Positions 12,038 through 23,630 of a stretch of DNA of 64,000 nt are shown piece by piece (position 1 is the first letter of the stretch; each line of letters opens with the position of its first letter). Source of the DNA: Flaveria trinervia (Eukaryota > Streptophyta > Magnoliopsida > Asterales > Asteraceae); NCBI GenBank assembly GCA_025506515.1, contig CM046444.1, forward strand, positions 75,759,533 to 75,823,532. The letters are read 5' to 3'. Made by a program: the position numbers and the translations under genes. The notes beneath the pieces were generated by a model that made no database searches, was not told where the DNA came from, and was given only the letters and a program-made list of their open reading frames with translations.

Positions 12038-13255
12038 TCAAAATTTTTGATGACTGAACCTTCGGAAGATTCTGCAAACACTGCAGCAGACTTCGTGCTG
12101 CGGAAGAACTCCTTTCTTCCAAGACCAATGTTCTTCTAAAGAGAATTTTCCACTTCCCTTCTTGTTAGATTTGGAATTTCCGAAGGAAACTGGTTTTCCT
12201 TCCGAAGCTTGAATCTTCTTAGAACTCTTTGAAGCCTTTGTTTTGGCCATATGAATAGTACCTTTAGGTTTGAAGGGACAATCCTTTGCAATGTGAGTGG
12301 TGCTGTCACATATAACACAATTCATCTTCTTCTTCACAAGTGCCTTGTCTTGAGAGTAAGACTGTCTTTTGTCACTTCCCTTCTCCACCTTCATCTTTGC
12401 AGATACTGAGACAGTCCTCTTTGGCTGATGACTGTGCTTGGAGATTGATGGTCTAGGCTGTGTAGCAGTGATACATAGTAGATCGGTCTTCTTCTTGCTG
12501 CTGAGATGACTTGAACAAGAACCAGAACTCTTAGCAGAGGAGTTTTGGTTGATGTCTTCAGTCCCTACCACTTTAAACCCTGTAGAAATAAAAACTTGTT
12601 TCTGCTTAGAGTCAAAAGTAGCCTTGATCTCTTGAGCCTTCCTTGCCTTTCTTTTATTCTTTCTGATCAAGTTCTTTCTCATGGACTTGGTCATCACAGT
12701 CTTCACTTTCTCCTCAGAAGGATAGTGGCCCTTCTTGGAATCCCCCTCTTCACTCTTTATAGAGGGATTCTTCACTATCTCTTCTTCATCCTCCTCACTC
12801 ATAGGATCTATGAGAGGAAGCTCATCTTCACAAGTTCCACACCTAGGAGATCTTACTGACAAGATTGTGTGTGGAGGAGCTATCTTATTGGATCCCATTC
12901 ACTGTCTATTTTGATAGCACACTATGTTGTGCAGGGATGAGGATATCATGTTCTTTAAAGTCTCCTCTTCAAGAACACTCTTTTCTGCCCTGGCTTTGCT
13001 GATCACAAGCTCAGCCTGGCACTCAGTTAACTTGGTTATGAGATCTTTAATTTAAGTCCTAAAATCTGTGTGTTCATGTTTTAGAACTGAAATGGTTTTC
13101 TCTAAGTCCTCTATTTTCAGCTTATAATCATTTTCAGACTTTCTAAAATCAAATTTTAAAATGCTTAAGGACTCAACATCAGATCTCAGTTTCAAGTTAT
13201 AGGACCTGTACCTGTTAACTTTAGCAATGCATTCAGGAGTACAGAGATGTTCCAA
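12038..13255 (-). pseudogene. Gag-to-protease linker with second zinc knuckle (T1)
   Basis: Two stretches in the same frame as gag (13052-13255 and 12038-12898) separated by in-frame stops. The first is coiled-coil-like (KIEDLEKTISVLKHEH). The second is acidic, then strongly basic, and contains CVICDSTTHIAKDC, a C-x2-C-x4-H-x4-C zinc knuckle near 12278-12319. Two knuckles separated by a coiled coil are also present in T2. Likely RNA-binding part of the Gag polyprotein. Several CTTCSGAAG 9-mers also occur here (about 12058-12205). Confidence 0.8.
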
Positions 13256-13312
13256 TACCTAGGCTTCATCATGATCTGCCATCAGTGCTTGGTTTGGAGA
13301 GGCATCTTCCAC

Positions 13313-14554
13313 CTAAAAGATCCAGTCAAAGCATCTTGCTTCAACAGCAACAGCAGCTTGCTGCTTTGAGTTCTTATTATGGAGAGCTCTGTCAGTGTAG
13401 TTTGGTCTGGATTGTGTTTGGCCATCATTTGTTCTAGGTGCCTTACACTCTCTGGCAAAATGGCCCATCAGGTTACAGTTGTAACACTTGACTTGGCCTT
13501 TGTCCAGTCCAAACTTTCCACTGGTTGCATTGCTTGGAAACTTCCTTCCAGTCCTCTTGTAGGACTTCTTGGCTCTGTGAGTGAGAAGAGCCATCTGCTG
13601 GACTATTTCCATGTATTTCAGATCATCTGGATGGATACAGTCCAGGTCTTCAAGAGTGAAAAGAGAGTTGCCACAGCTTTCATCAGAAGACACAAAAGCT
13701 TGAGAAGAGCTTGTCTCTTGGAATGGACTTCCTTGAGTGTAGTTCTCCTTTGGTGTCTCTGGGAAGGTGATGAAAGGACCCTTGGGTGAGTTGTCAGGGT
13801 AGCATAAGAGATGATGTTTGGGTTCTATGTTGTCCCTTTCAACCACATGTAGAGCTGAACCCATTTGAATGTTGGAGTTGCTAGATGAACCTTGCATGTT
13901 CATCTCCATCTGGTAGCCACTGAGAATCCCATACAACTCTGTCAGAGTAAGAGTTTTGAGATTTTCAGTTCTCTTGATCACCACACAGTAGTGTGTCCAC
14001 TGCCTAGGAAGTGAGGACATGAACTTCCTTACAATGTCTTTGTTTTCAAGAGAAACCCCTCCATCCACTAGGGTATCCACAATCTCAACATACCTGAAGT
14101 ACTGTTGAGTCATGGTTTCACCTGTTTTGAAGGTGAAGTTTTCAAACTGCTGCTTCAGGAGATCCTTCTTGTTCTCCTTGGCTTCAGAAGAACCCTCATA
14201 CATCAGTTTCAGTGCATCCCACAGCTGCTTGGCTGTTTTGCACTTCTTGAAACCTCTGTACACAGAGTTTGGAAGGGCAGTTTGAAGAGCTGTCATGGCT
14301 TTTCTGTCTATCTCTACTCTCTTCCTATCTTCATTAGAGTAGTTAGCCACATCTTTGGGGATCATACCAGCACCAGTAGCAGAAGGTGTGCTAGGTATGA
14401 AAGGTCCATTCTCAATAGACTCCCACATTCTTGAATCAAGAGACCTGATGAAACCTTCCATTCTTAAACACCAGGTGTCAAACTCATCAAGAGTGATCAG
14501 TGGGGACTTGTTCATGGTTCCAGTTTCCATATTAGTTTTGGAAATGGCTGACAT
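13313..14554 (-). pseudogene. Gag of T1
   Basis: An open frame of 413 codons (ATG at 14554, TAG at 13313-13315). The N-terminal two thirds match the copia Gag (UBN2-type) fold: FDTWCLRMEGFIRSLD, then KQLWDALKLMYEG, then MTQQYFRYVEIVDTL and LPRQWTHYCVVI. A zinc knuckle CYNCNLMGHFAREC sits at residues about 357-370. Gag packages element RNA into cytoplasmic particles. The frame continues downstream in phase beyond the TAG, so the stop probably interrupts an ancestral Gag-Pol frame. It is the best preserved ORF of T1. Confidence 0.93.
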
Positions 14555-14624
14555 TTGAAAAGTTTAGTATTTGTGTGTGTGCGGGATCTAAAGATGGTGA
14601 GATCTTATATCAAGAGCCTGGAAT

Positions 14625-14636
14625 GCTCTGATACCA
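14625..14636 (-). other. Primer-binding site of T1 (tRNA-iMet)
   Basis: Minus strand reads TGGTATCAGAGC two bases inside the 5' LTR, the usual copia site complementary to the 3' end of initiator methionine tRNA. Confidence 0.92.
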
Positions 14637-14638
14637 AA

Positions 14639-15438
14639 TGCAGGATCGTTGAAGGGTGTAGAGTTACAACACAACAACACAAAAAGGAGATAAACTAAAC
14701 TTAGATCAAACAGTAAACTGGATTAACCAAGTGGTGATACTAAGAACACAAGTAATATATGAGACAGAACACAAAGAACACAAGTGTTTGGTTTTCAAGA
14801 ATGCAGTATATTGCTTTCTCTATGTTCTATTACAAGTGTTACAAAAGCATATTAAAAAGATACAAGAACATGAGATACTTATACAACATCCTACAGCCGA
14901 CTATAGTTTGAAAGCCAGCTGGATACAATTGACTAGACACACACAAAATCAATTGTAGAGTCAAAAGGCAGATTGCCTTTTGACTAGTGACTATGACATG
15001 CCATAGCTCACATCCTTATCTATTACAAAAGGATAAAATACATAAAGTAGAAAGTTACAGACTCAAGACCTCAATGTACAGTTACCAAAAGCATGGACCT
15101 TTTCACCAAACCATGTTAGTTGGTGACTTGCAGAGTTGCAGCGGAAAGGTGTCTAGCTTTATAGAACAGTACATCAGATAAAGCATGTTACTAAAAGTCT
15201 TCGGAAGAAATCTGTCTTCATGAACTTGAAGCTTCTGAAGACTTTGTCTCTGAGGCTTCGGAAGACTTCATCTTTGGCTTCGGAAGATGTTGGTTTTGGC
15301 TTCGGAAGATGTCACACTTAGAGTACTTCTGTTGCACATGTAAAACTTCCGAAGCATTCCTCTTTAATGCACTTGTGCAGCATGCAAGAAAGACTAAACA
15401 TGTTTAGGTTGCTATCAACCTTTTCATTAATCTCTACA
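14639..15438 (-). repeat. 5' LTR of T1
   Basis: An 800-bp LTR matching 3119-3913, TGCAGGATC at its left end and TCTCTACA at its right. In transcriptional (minus) orientation a TATA-like TTGTATAAGTA lies near 14875-14885. A cluster of CTTCGGAAG 9-mers spans about 15199-15357, upstream of that box. Confidence 0.95.
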
Positions 15439-15443
15439 AGTAG
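15439..15443. repeat. Target-site duplication, right copy (T1)
   Basis: AGTAG directly after the LTR, identical to 3114-3118. Confidence 0.9.
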
Positions 15444-17472
15444 TTACCTCTAGGTTCATTTAGCCTTTTTCCACTCTAGGTTAATTTAGTCTTTTTTTTA
15501 ATTTACAATTTACCAATAATATAATCAATGCATACAGATGTTTACCATTACTTATATATTGTTCTTGTATATAAAACTTTACAATATTTAATAGCAGTTT
15601 ATAATACTCTACTCAAACTTTTATTTATTTTTTTATTTACTGTCACTGACTATATTGTTAATGTGTAAGATGACACTGCCAATATATGTGAGCTAACTGG
15701 TCTTGTGAAAGTACGGTGTAAATAAAAAACACTTTGATTATCCGTTTTTCTATTGTTTGTTAAAGTTATCACTAGTTTTATCAGTTACAACATCAAGTGT
15801 TTTTTGCGATACTTTGTATCGTAATTTTACTATGTGACTAGTCTAATCGGACCCAAATTGACTTGTATTTTCTTATGTTTACATTTATAAAATTAATGGA
15901 TTTAAAAATAGTAAATCTATAAAAATAAGTTCATGGATCTTCTCTTGTTGAGGCCTATAATAAAAAGGATATGATATTATATCATGAATCTTCATCCTAT
16001 GGCGTTTATATCATATTTTTCAGTAGGAATTAAATTATTAAAACATATCAGAATTTTTGAAATTTAAGTAAACTGAATGTTAATTAAGTTAATATTTGAG
16101 TGGCTTAGAAATAAAATTTTGTCGTATTAATTAGATGATATTTAATGAAATTTGAATGTCAAATGAATTGTAATTTAGAGCATTACTTTATGAAATTTGA
16201 ATGTTAAATGAATTGTAAATGAAATTTGAGTGTCGAATAACATTTAAATAAACTTATGTAATTCAACATCTTTTTTATCGCTTGATGAATATTGGTATCG
16301 TTTGCCTTCTTCAACATCTATGATGGTCCGTGCAACTTTTCATTTGGAAAAGTCTGAGATTTTGAACCCATATAAATTCTAGAACCTTATATTTTAAATT
16401 TTAAAATTGTTTTTAAAAATGATTGAAAAATATTTTCAATTCATAAAATTATTTAACGAACAAACCTAGCTTTTTAGTACAAACAATTTTGTAAAAGTAG
16501 TTATATAAATTATTATTAGTAAATAGGAGAGAAAGATGAAAATAAAAGAATATAAAAAATGGAAAGAAATTTATAAAATTAATACATGAGAGAATCAAAG
16601 GAAAAAAGCTTATAATGTAAAGAATAGTGACATGTATCCATTGCAATTTTTATTTATTAGTATAAAGATAAATCAAACAAAATAGATAAAAAATAAAAGA
16701 ATAACTAATAGAGTGATAAGTGTTAGTCTATGTAATTATTTATTAAAACTAGAATATTGTACTTTTAAAAAGACTTTTTATTATGAGAAACCAAAAAAAA
16801 GTTTTTTAGAACCCTCATAAAATGAGTCAAGACGAACTCTTATTAAATTCGTAGCAGCGAAGTTAGAACCAACTCATTAAACTTTTTGATTTTAGTTTTT
16901 AGGGTTTAGTTTTTGGTTCTTAGCTCATAGGTTTTAATGTTTTTATACTTCTAGGTTATTATATATTTTCTACCCGTTATTGTGCTTAATTTGCTTGTTA
17001 TTTTTTATTGCTTGTCATTACGTCTCTTTACTCTTTTAGAATAAGAATCCTTACACTATAATAAGAAGCCCCTCCCCTTTTAGTCGGTAATGTTAAATTT
17101 AGTCTGTCAGTGTAAATTTTTTGCCCGGTAATATAAAATTTTATATAAATATCAAGTTCGCCCCGCCTAAAAATAATTAATTTCGCCCCGGCATCTCGTA
17201 AGAGGATGTTTAAACTCCGCCACTGCTTAGATGTATGTATGTGTGTGCATGTATTAAACGGGTGTTTTAAAAGTGGATGTTAAAATAAGTGTAATAATAA
17301 ATGGAATAAAAATGTGATGAAACAAATGATATGACACGTTTAAGCGGTTTCACTACAATTTTATTTGGTCGAAGGGGGCCGGTGACAATTTTATAGATTG
17401 TTGTAAGTTGGAATATAGAAAGGGTTTGGTTAAATAGACACCCCAATATTTTAAATTAACATCCAAAAATTT
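15444..17472. other. AT-rich intergenic DNA
   Basis: No coding region, RNA gene or element end is recognised. The stretch is AT-rich with long T and A runs and only short open frames of no recognisable family. Confidence 0.6.
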
Positions 17473-17780
17473 CTATACGTGTCGTATAGCCCCATACGCG
17501 TCGTATAGAGGGGGGTCGTATAGGGCTATATGTGTCGTATAGGGCTATATGTGTCGTATAGGGCTATATGTGTCATATAGCCCTCTGACAGCCTCCTGAA
17601 TTTTCCTCGTAGTCTGTGTCGAAATTCGATATACGCGTTGTATAGCCCTATATGTGTCGTATAGGGGGTCGTATAGGGCTATATGGGGCGTATAGCTCTC
17701 TGACAGCCCCCTGAATTTTTCTCGTTTTTAGTGTATTCGAACATATACGCTGCATATAAACCTATACACGACGTATATGA
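17473..17780. repeat. Array of GTCGTATAGGGCTATAT units
   Basis: About a dozen copies of a short unit around GTCGTATAGGGCTATATGT or its complement occur in 300 bp. Between them a segment CTCTGACAGCCTCCTGAATTT at about 17582 recurs at about 17697, so a larger unit of roughly 115 bp is also duplicated. The unit contains the self-complementary core CTATA/TATAG, so the array can fold into many small hairpins. Nature unknown. Confidence 0.75.
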
Positions 17781-18479
17781 GAATGTCGAATTCTATGAGT
17801 AGGTGTCTATATAGTAGGATACATATATAAAATACTGATAACTATGAATTCTCAAAATTCAAATTTGGTTGTCCCTGCATTTTCTTGTGTGGGGGTTGTG
17901 GCATTGAATGCTGACTTGCTTGCTTACCTAGTATTATTTTTTGTGATGACGTGGACTTTTTCAACAGGTTTGTTTTCTCTTGAAGCAATGGGTCCCACAC
18001 CAACTGTATTATGCTTCATGTTTGACAGATTGATAGCCTTAAACACTAAACAACATGATTTGATTGTGTTTGTCCATTCTTGTCCATGGAAACTACTTAA
18101 ACGACCCACCAGGAAGCTGTATCCACCATTCAACTTATGTATGTGTAATGTGTCGGCATTGGATTTGTCAAATTAGTTTCCTCTTTTACTTGTAAAATAA
18201 CCAATTTATTAAGTTTCAGATAATCTTCACTTTTACTTCTTTTGTTTTTTTTAAATAATAGTTTTTATTCAAAGATTTCAAAATTTTGATTTTGCTCATT
18301 GTTGTTTATAATTCATTTCAATCAATTTCAACCTATAAACGTAACAAGTTTTTTCTGTTAACTCCAAGGGTATTTGTATCAATTTATTGATAAGGACTAG
18401 TTATGTTATTTTTTCAAACGTGTTTAGTAATTTAAAGGACCAATTATGTAAATTTATTAAAATCCTAACTCCAATCCCT

Positions 18480-18760
18480 ATTGCCACCGACCCCCATTGC
18501 CGACACAGCAACTGACCATTATCACCGACGCCACCACCGACCACCATCACAACCCTTCTTTCGTCTCTATCCTGACAACAAAGCCCACCCCAACACCTCC
18601 TACCACTGACACCCACCTGGCCACCTCCACCATCACACCACCACACACCTCCACGATCGCACCACCACCCACCTCCATCATCGTTCCACCATTGCAACCC
18701 AGCTATTATTTCCCATCACCCTCTATCACCATCTAACCATCACCAACACACCCCACCTGT
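18480..18760. repeat. CCACC-rich low-complexity tract
   Basis: A C/A-rich tract with recurring CACCACC and CCACCAT units. Open frames across it (Pro/Thr/His one way, Trp/Gly the other) are compositional and are not annotated as genes. Confidence 0.7.
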
Positions 18761-19142
18761 TACACGAACCAACCAACACACCGCCACTATCTAATCATCA
18801 TCATTGCACCCCACCCCTTACACCAACCACCATACCATCATAACACAACCCTAGATAAAAGCCTTATCGTAGGCGGTCAACCACCATCGCCCTCAGAACT
18901 CCACCATCGATCTGGCCTATAAATCAATCTGTCAAGAAAAACACCCATAACAAAACCCTAAATCAGTTTGGGTATGAAGAGGAAGATGGTCATGTAGAGT
19001 GTAGACTGGACGATGATAATGGCGACAAATGAATCCTGTGGTGGAACTTGCGGCAGTGCTACGGGGGTGCAGCTAGGGGAATTTATGACGATATAGGTGG
19101 TGTCAGGTGAATTAAGGGTGGTGAAGGGATGTGGTCAGAGGT
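18761..19142. other. Unassigned DNA between the CCACC tract and the LTR-like block
   Basis: No feature is recognised. Short sequence resembling a decayed leader or coding remnant occurs near 18960-19140 but no open frame supports it. Confidence 0.4.
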
Positions 19143-21090
19143 TGTAAGGCCCCGTTCCCGGGACGCTCACAGCTGGTCAATCATCGCACAAAAGCATACA
19201 TAAATTTTGAACATTAGTAAAACATTGCAGCAGACTTTACTTAACCATTTCATATATATATATAATCATTTTTGCATAATAATAAAACAATGTTAACAAT
19301 TACAAAACATCATTTGTTCGCATTCCAATGCAAAAACACAATCGTTATACAAAATGGATGCCATCCAAAACAAGCCAAGTAGCCGCCCATGCCATCCTCA
19401 GCAACCATCACCTGCCAACTAAAAATGCATAAAAAGTAAATGTTGCTGAGTGAGTTCTAGTTTTATAAAATAAAATACTTTTACTTCCATTTAAAACCTT
19501 TCTTTACATTCTTACGTGATCAAGCATCATACGCACACATAGATAATAACACTATTATCTTTGATCATCGTTTGTTAACTTCCATTCATTTTTCATCTTT
19601 CACTTCATCATCAACGAGATTGCACAAAGCAAGAGCTCCATGTTGATCGACAACAAATGTCGATCCCTGTCGGTACACATCATCATGGTAGCTAACCCCC
19701 GACAGTTGATCCACACTACAAGGATCATAGCCTGCTCATGAATACGGATAAATCATCATACATCAGACTCATATAAGTGAAGTCCATCAAATTGCTTGTA
19801 AGACTTTTCATCATCAAACGGGCCCGGGGCAACATTCGTTAAGTTCCACTTCTCATAATATTAACTTCCGCTTTATGTTACATAATACTTTTCGTTCATT
19901 TCATAACCATAACATGTAAGTCATGGAATAATACATAATAGCAACATAAGGTCAACGTAACACATTCATACATAGCATCATATAAACATCGCATACCCCA
20001 TCACACATCATCATAAACATCATGCATCATACATTCACATACATACGCATATGCATAAATCATCATAAAACATTACTGATCCTTTGCGAGACAACGGGGG
20101 TTCGGGGGCGATAGCCCCTGACAGCGGGGTCCTAGGGGCAGCAGCCCCTAGTGGGGTCCAAGAGGCAACGCACCTGGCTGGGGTCGTGCTGCCAGGTCAG
20201 CGTGAAAATTTTTCTATTTTTAAACATTTATATAACACATTTCCTTATAGAAAAATCGATCTTTCCTGTAAAACCTCTTAAAATCTTAGTTGTTTAAAAC
20301 GTATATTTAGCATGCATTTTCAGCCCAAAACTAGTTTAAAACCTTTAGAAGAGGGGATTTAGAACTCACCTGGACTCGATGAGTAGCTTCTCAATCAAGC
20401 TTTCAAAGCAAGGGTTGCACTACACAGCCTGCAGATAAGTTAACGCTCAAAGGAGTTAATTTATGCCTAATTTCGCTGCTAATTTCACTGCTAGTTTTGC
20501 CAGTAGTTTCGCTGCTAGTTTCGCCAGTAGTTTCGCTGCTAGTTTCGCCACCTGTTTCGATGCTAGTTTCGACAACAGTTTCGCTGCTACTTTCGCTGCT
20601 AGTTTCGCCAGTAGTTACGCTGCTAGTTTCGCCAGGAGTTTCGCTGCTAATTTTGCTGGCATCTTCGCTGGTAGTTTCGCCCAAATTTCGTTGGATCACC
20701 ATGTCTGCGAAACTACCTGCGAAACTATAGTTTTGCAGGAAGCTTTCATAGTTTCGCTGGACGTATACTTAATTTCGCTGGATGAACACTCAATTTCGTA
20801 GAACGGGCTGAAAATTACGAACCAACCTATTTTTGACCCAAAACTTCAATCTTTTGCATCAAAAACCTTGGTTTATCACCCCAATATGCTATATCTAAGC
20901 TTTTACATATTTTCTTACACAAAAACACGAGTTTTGGGTGAAGCTTTGCCAATTTTAAAAACCCAAACCCTAGAATCCGGTTTACATCAAAAGCAATGAT
21001 TAAATGATGTTTCTTACATGGATTGTTGGTGTTTTCTTGTTGTTGGTTTACATAAAAAACAACGATTAAATGATGTTTCTTACCTGTATG
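19143..21090 (-). mobile_element. LTR-like non-coding repeat, probably of another retroelement
   Basis: On the minus strand the block ends ...CGTCCCGGGAACGGGGCCTTACA at 19143, the kind of terminus seen in some plant Ty3/gypsy LTRs, and has an internal AACTCACTCAGCAAC segment. It also holds G/C-rich GGGGTCCTAGGGGCAGCAG duplications near 20080-20190. No gag or pol is visible and no partner LTR lies in the window, so the assignment rests on terminus and composition only. Its right edge is where T3 fragment D begins. Confidence 0.35.
20470..20690. repeat. 12-bp minisatellite (TTTCGCTGCTAG / TTTCGCCAGTAG)
   Basis: About eighteen 12-bp units of the form TTTCGCtGCTAG/TTTCGCcAGTAG. The minus strand is open and would encode repeats of Ser-Glu-Thr-Thr-Gly-Glu-Thr-Ser; the plus strand is also open in two frames, so openness is a property of the repeat and not evidence of a gene. 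Confidence 0.8.
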
Positions 21091-21732
21091 CTGACCCATT
21101 GAGTTGTTGTAAACTCTCTTGTCTGGTATGCTGTATGCGAGAAAGATACCTTCTTCTGCCTTCTCACTGAACTTCCCAGTCTGAGTCTTCTTCAACAACG
21201 TGCATGGGGTGCCAAACGGTTGTAGATACTCCAAGTTAGGTTTATGTTGCTAGAGTAGTTCATAACATGTTTTCCCATGTTGTTAGACCACTAAGTCTCG
21301 ATTGAGCGTGTTACATGCATTAGCCACTGCCTCGTTCAAGAATTGAATAGGCAGTTTCGAGTCAACTAGCATTGTCCTGGCTGTCTCTATCAAGCTCCGA
21401 GTCTTCCTTTCAGCTACGCCGTTCATCTGTGGAGTGTAGGCAGAGGTGAATTGATGAACAATTCCTCTTTCTCTACAGTATGCCTCCATCCACTGATTCT
21501 TGAATTCTATGCCATTATCTGATCGAATCTGCCTTACTTTCAGCTTGTAGAGTGATTCCAATGTAGTTACCAGATGTTTGAATAATTCAAAAGTTTCTGA
21601 TTTGGATTTCAGAAGCATAACCCAAGAGAATCTTGAGTAATCATCTGTTACTACAAAGCAATACAGGTCTCCAGCAACGCTCTTTGTGTTGACAGGGCCA
21701 AACAGATCCATGTGTAGAAGGTCAAGAGGCAT
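21091..21732 (-). pseudogene. Integrase of T3 fragment D
   Basis: A 149-codon open frame (ATG at 21732) carries the copia integrase core: HMDLFGPV (first Asp), IRSDNGIEF (second Asp) and NGVAERK (Glu), then SKLPIQFLNEAVANACNTLNR. After one break the frame continues (21091-21234) with FGTPCTLLKKTQTGKFSEKAE and then leaves T3 homology. It encodes only part of a polyprotein and has no promoter of its own, so it is a remnant. Confidence 0.9.
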
Positions 21733-21822
21733 ATCAATAGAGTTAACTTTCTTTGCCTTGTGAGCCTTCTTGGTTTATTTCCCTTTCTTACATGCTATGC
21801 AGAAGTCTGGAAGTTGGAAGTT

Positions 21823-22345
21823 TTAGACAGTTACGCCATTTACTAAATCATTCTGAACCAAATGATTCATCTTCGTAGGATTGATGTGTCCCATTCTCCT
21901 ATGCCATGAGACTGAGTCCCTCTCAATTGTCTTTGACAAGAAGCACTGAACAATGTGATCAGTTGTGGAGGCTTTTGATAGATCCAAGACATAGAAACCA
22001 TTATATCTTGAAGCTGACATAAGAACCTTATCCTCCTCAATCACATAGTCCTTTTTCAACATGTAGCACATTTTGTTGTCAAATACAACTTTAAATCCTT
22101 TATCATAAATCTGGGAGACTGAAAGTAAGTTGCTCTGTAGTTGTTGAACGTAGTTGACCTTGTCAAACTTTACATTCTCGTTTCCCACTTCGCCTTGTGC
22201 GATGATGTAACCTACTTTGTTCCCAGCAAATGAAACATGTCCCCCTTTGATTTGTTTGATGTTGAAAAGGAGGGATGAATTCCCGTCGTGTGCCTGGATG
22301 CCCCACAATCAATAATCCAAGTATTAGTGATAGCACTGTAGCGGA
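21823..22345 (-). pseudogene. Protease and pre-integrase domain of T3 fragment D
   Basis: Minus-strand frame with the protease segment WIIDCGASRHTTG (22302-22310 encodes D-C-G where copia proteases have D-S-G), then GYIIAQGEV, LLSVSQIYDKGFKVVFDN and the pre-integrase histidines WHRRMGHINPTKMNHLV. The Ser-to-Cys change in the active-site triad is unusual, as most aspartic proteases have Ser or Thr there, and would probably reduce activity. A stop near 21826 ends the frame before the CxxC pair. Confidence 0.85.
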
Positions 22346-22591
22346 CACCCTGCACATTCAAAGAAACTTTTTATTTAGATTTGGGACCCAAGCCTTAACT
22401 GGCTTGGGTGATCCAAAGGAATCACACATCATAAACTCAACCATTGTCCTTTAGAAGATGAGGGCACATCCTTCTTCTTCTTGTCCTCACTATCAGACAC
22501 TATACTTGATTTTCTTCCATAAGCCAGTTTTGTGTAAGGCCTATTGTGGTAAACAGACGACTGACTTATGGTTTGAACTTTAGGTTCACTT

Positions 22592-23630
22592 TACAACTTA
22601 CTTTTAGTCTCCTAGATCTGTGATAAAGGATTCAAAGTTGTATTTGACAACAAGAAGTGCTACATGTTGAAGAAGGATTATGTGATTGAGGAGGATAAAG
22701 TTCTGATCTTAGCTTCAAGATATAACGACTTGTTTGTCTTGGATCTATCAAAAGCCTCCACAACTGATCACACTGTTCAATGTTTCTTGTTAAAGGCAAC
22801 TGAGAGGGATTCAGTCTCATGGCATAGAAGAATAGGACACATTAATCCAAGGAAGATGAATCATTTGGTTCAGAATGATTTAGTGAATGGAGTAACCATC
22901 AAGAATTTCTAGCTTCTGGATTTTGGTGTAGCATGTAAGAAAGGGAAACAGAGTAAGAAGTCTCACAAGGCAAAGAAAGTGAATTCTATTGATATTCCTC
23001 TTGAGCTTCTACAATGGATCTGTTTGGCCCTGTAAGCACAAAGAGCATTGCTGGAGATCTATACTGTTTTGTAGTAACGGATGATTACTCAAGATTCTCT
23101 TGGCTGATGTTTATGAAAGCCAAATAAGAAACTTTTGAATCATTCAAACATCTAGTAACTACTTTGGAATCACTCTACAAGCTAAAAGTAAGGCAGATTC
23201 AATCTGACAACGACACATAGTTCAAGAATCAATGGATGGAGGCATACTGTAGATAGAGAGGAATTGTACATCAATTTACTTCTGCCTACACTCCACAGAT
23301 GAATAGGTTGCTGAAAGGAAAATAGGAGCTTGATAGAGACGGCCAGGACAATGCTAGTTGACTCGAACTGCCTATTCAATTCTTGAACGAGGCAGTGGCT
23401 AATGCATGTTACACGCTCAATCGAGACTTAGTGGTCTAACGACATGGGAAAACATGTTATGAACTGCTCCAGCGACGTAAACCTAACTTTGAGTATCTAG
23501 AACCGTTTGGAGCACCGTGCATGGTGCTGAAGAAAACTCAAACTGGGAAGTTCAGTGAGAAGGCAGAAGAAGGCATCTTCGTTGGATATAGTATACCAGA
23601 CAAGAGAGTTTTAACAACTCAACGGGTCAG
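22592..23630 (+). pseudogene. Pre-integrase and integrase of T3 fragment A
   Basis: The first 83 codons from 22664 match fragment D closely (MLKKDYVIEEDKVL, WHRRIGHINPRKMNHLV). The integrase part (22950-23630) is recognisable at DNA level by its match to the reverse complement of D but has many stops: the second-Asp motif is followed by TAG at 23218-23220 and the catalytic-Glu motif is disrupted near 23305. It is more decayed than D. Confidence 0.85.

Larger units (their letters stand above)
3119..15438 (-). mobile_element. Complete Ty1/copia LTR retrotransposon T1
   Basis: A 12.3-kb element on the minus strand with two LTRs of about 800 bp, TG...CA ends and a 5-bp target duplication. Reading from right to left it has 5' LTR, primer-binding site, gag with zinc knuckle, a second zinc-knuckle region, protease, integrase, RT, RNase H, a motif array, the extra ORF2, polypurine tract and 3' LTR. 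The LTRs differ by a few substitutions and small indels per 100 bp, so the insertion is not recent. Gag-pol is broken by stops and frameshifts, so the copy cannot move autonomously. Large size, tRNA-iMet primer site and an ORF after pol suggest a Sirevirus-type copia; RT phylogeny would settle this. Confidence 0.95.
21091..22590 (-). mobile_element. T3 fragment D (gag tail, protease, integrase), minus strand
   Basis: A truncated piece of family T3. From right to left it has a Gag/linker tail (22345-22590, ending in the usual K-P-V-K-A-W-V-P-K stretch), the protease and pre-integrase domain, and the integrase. Homology to T3 fragment A stops at 21091, where unrelated LTR-like DNA starts. Its right end abuts fragment A in opposite orientation, giving a large inverted repeat. 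Confidence 0.88.

Noticed and set aside
17844..18176. 110-codon ORF with hydrophobic N-terminus
   Set aside because: No recognisable family, no promoter or splice context, other strand also open; likely chance.
18401..18736. Trp/Gly-rich and Thr/Pro-rich ORFs on opposite strands
   Set aside because: Both follow from the CCACC tract composition.
20463..20801. Ala/Ser/Phe repeat ORFs on the plus strand
   Set aside because: Translation of the 12-bp minisatellite; all repeat frames are open by composition.
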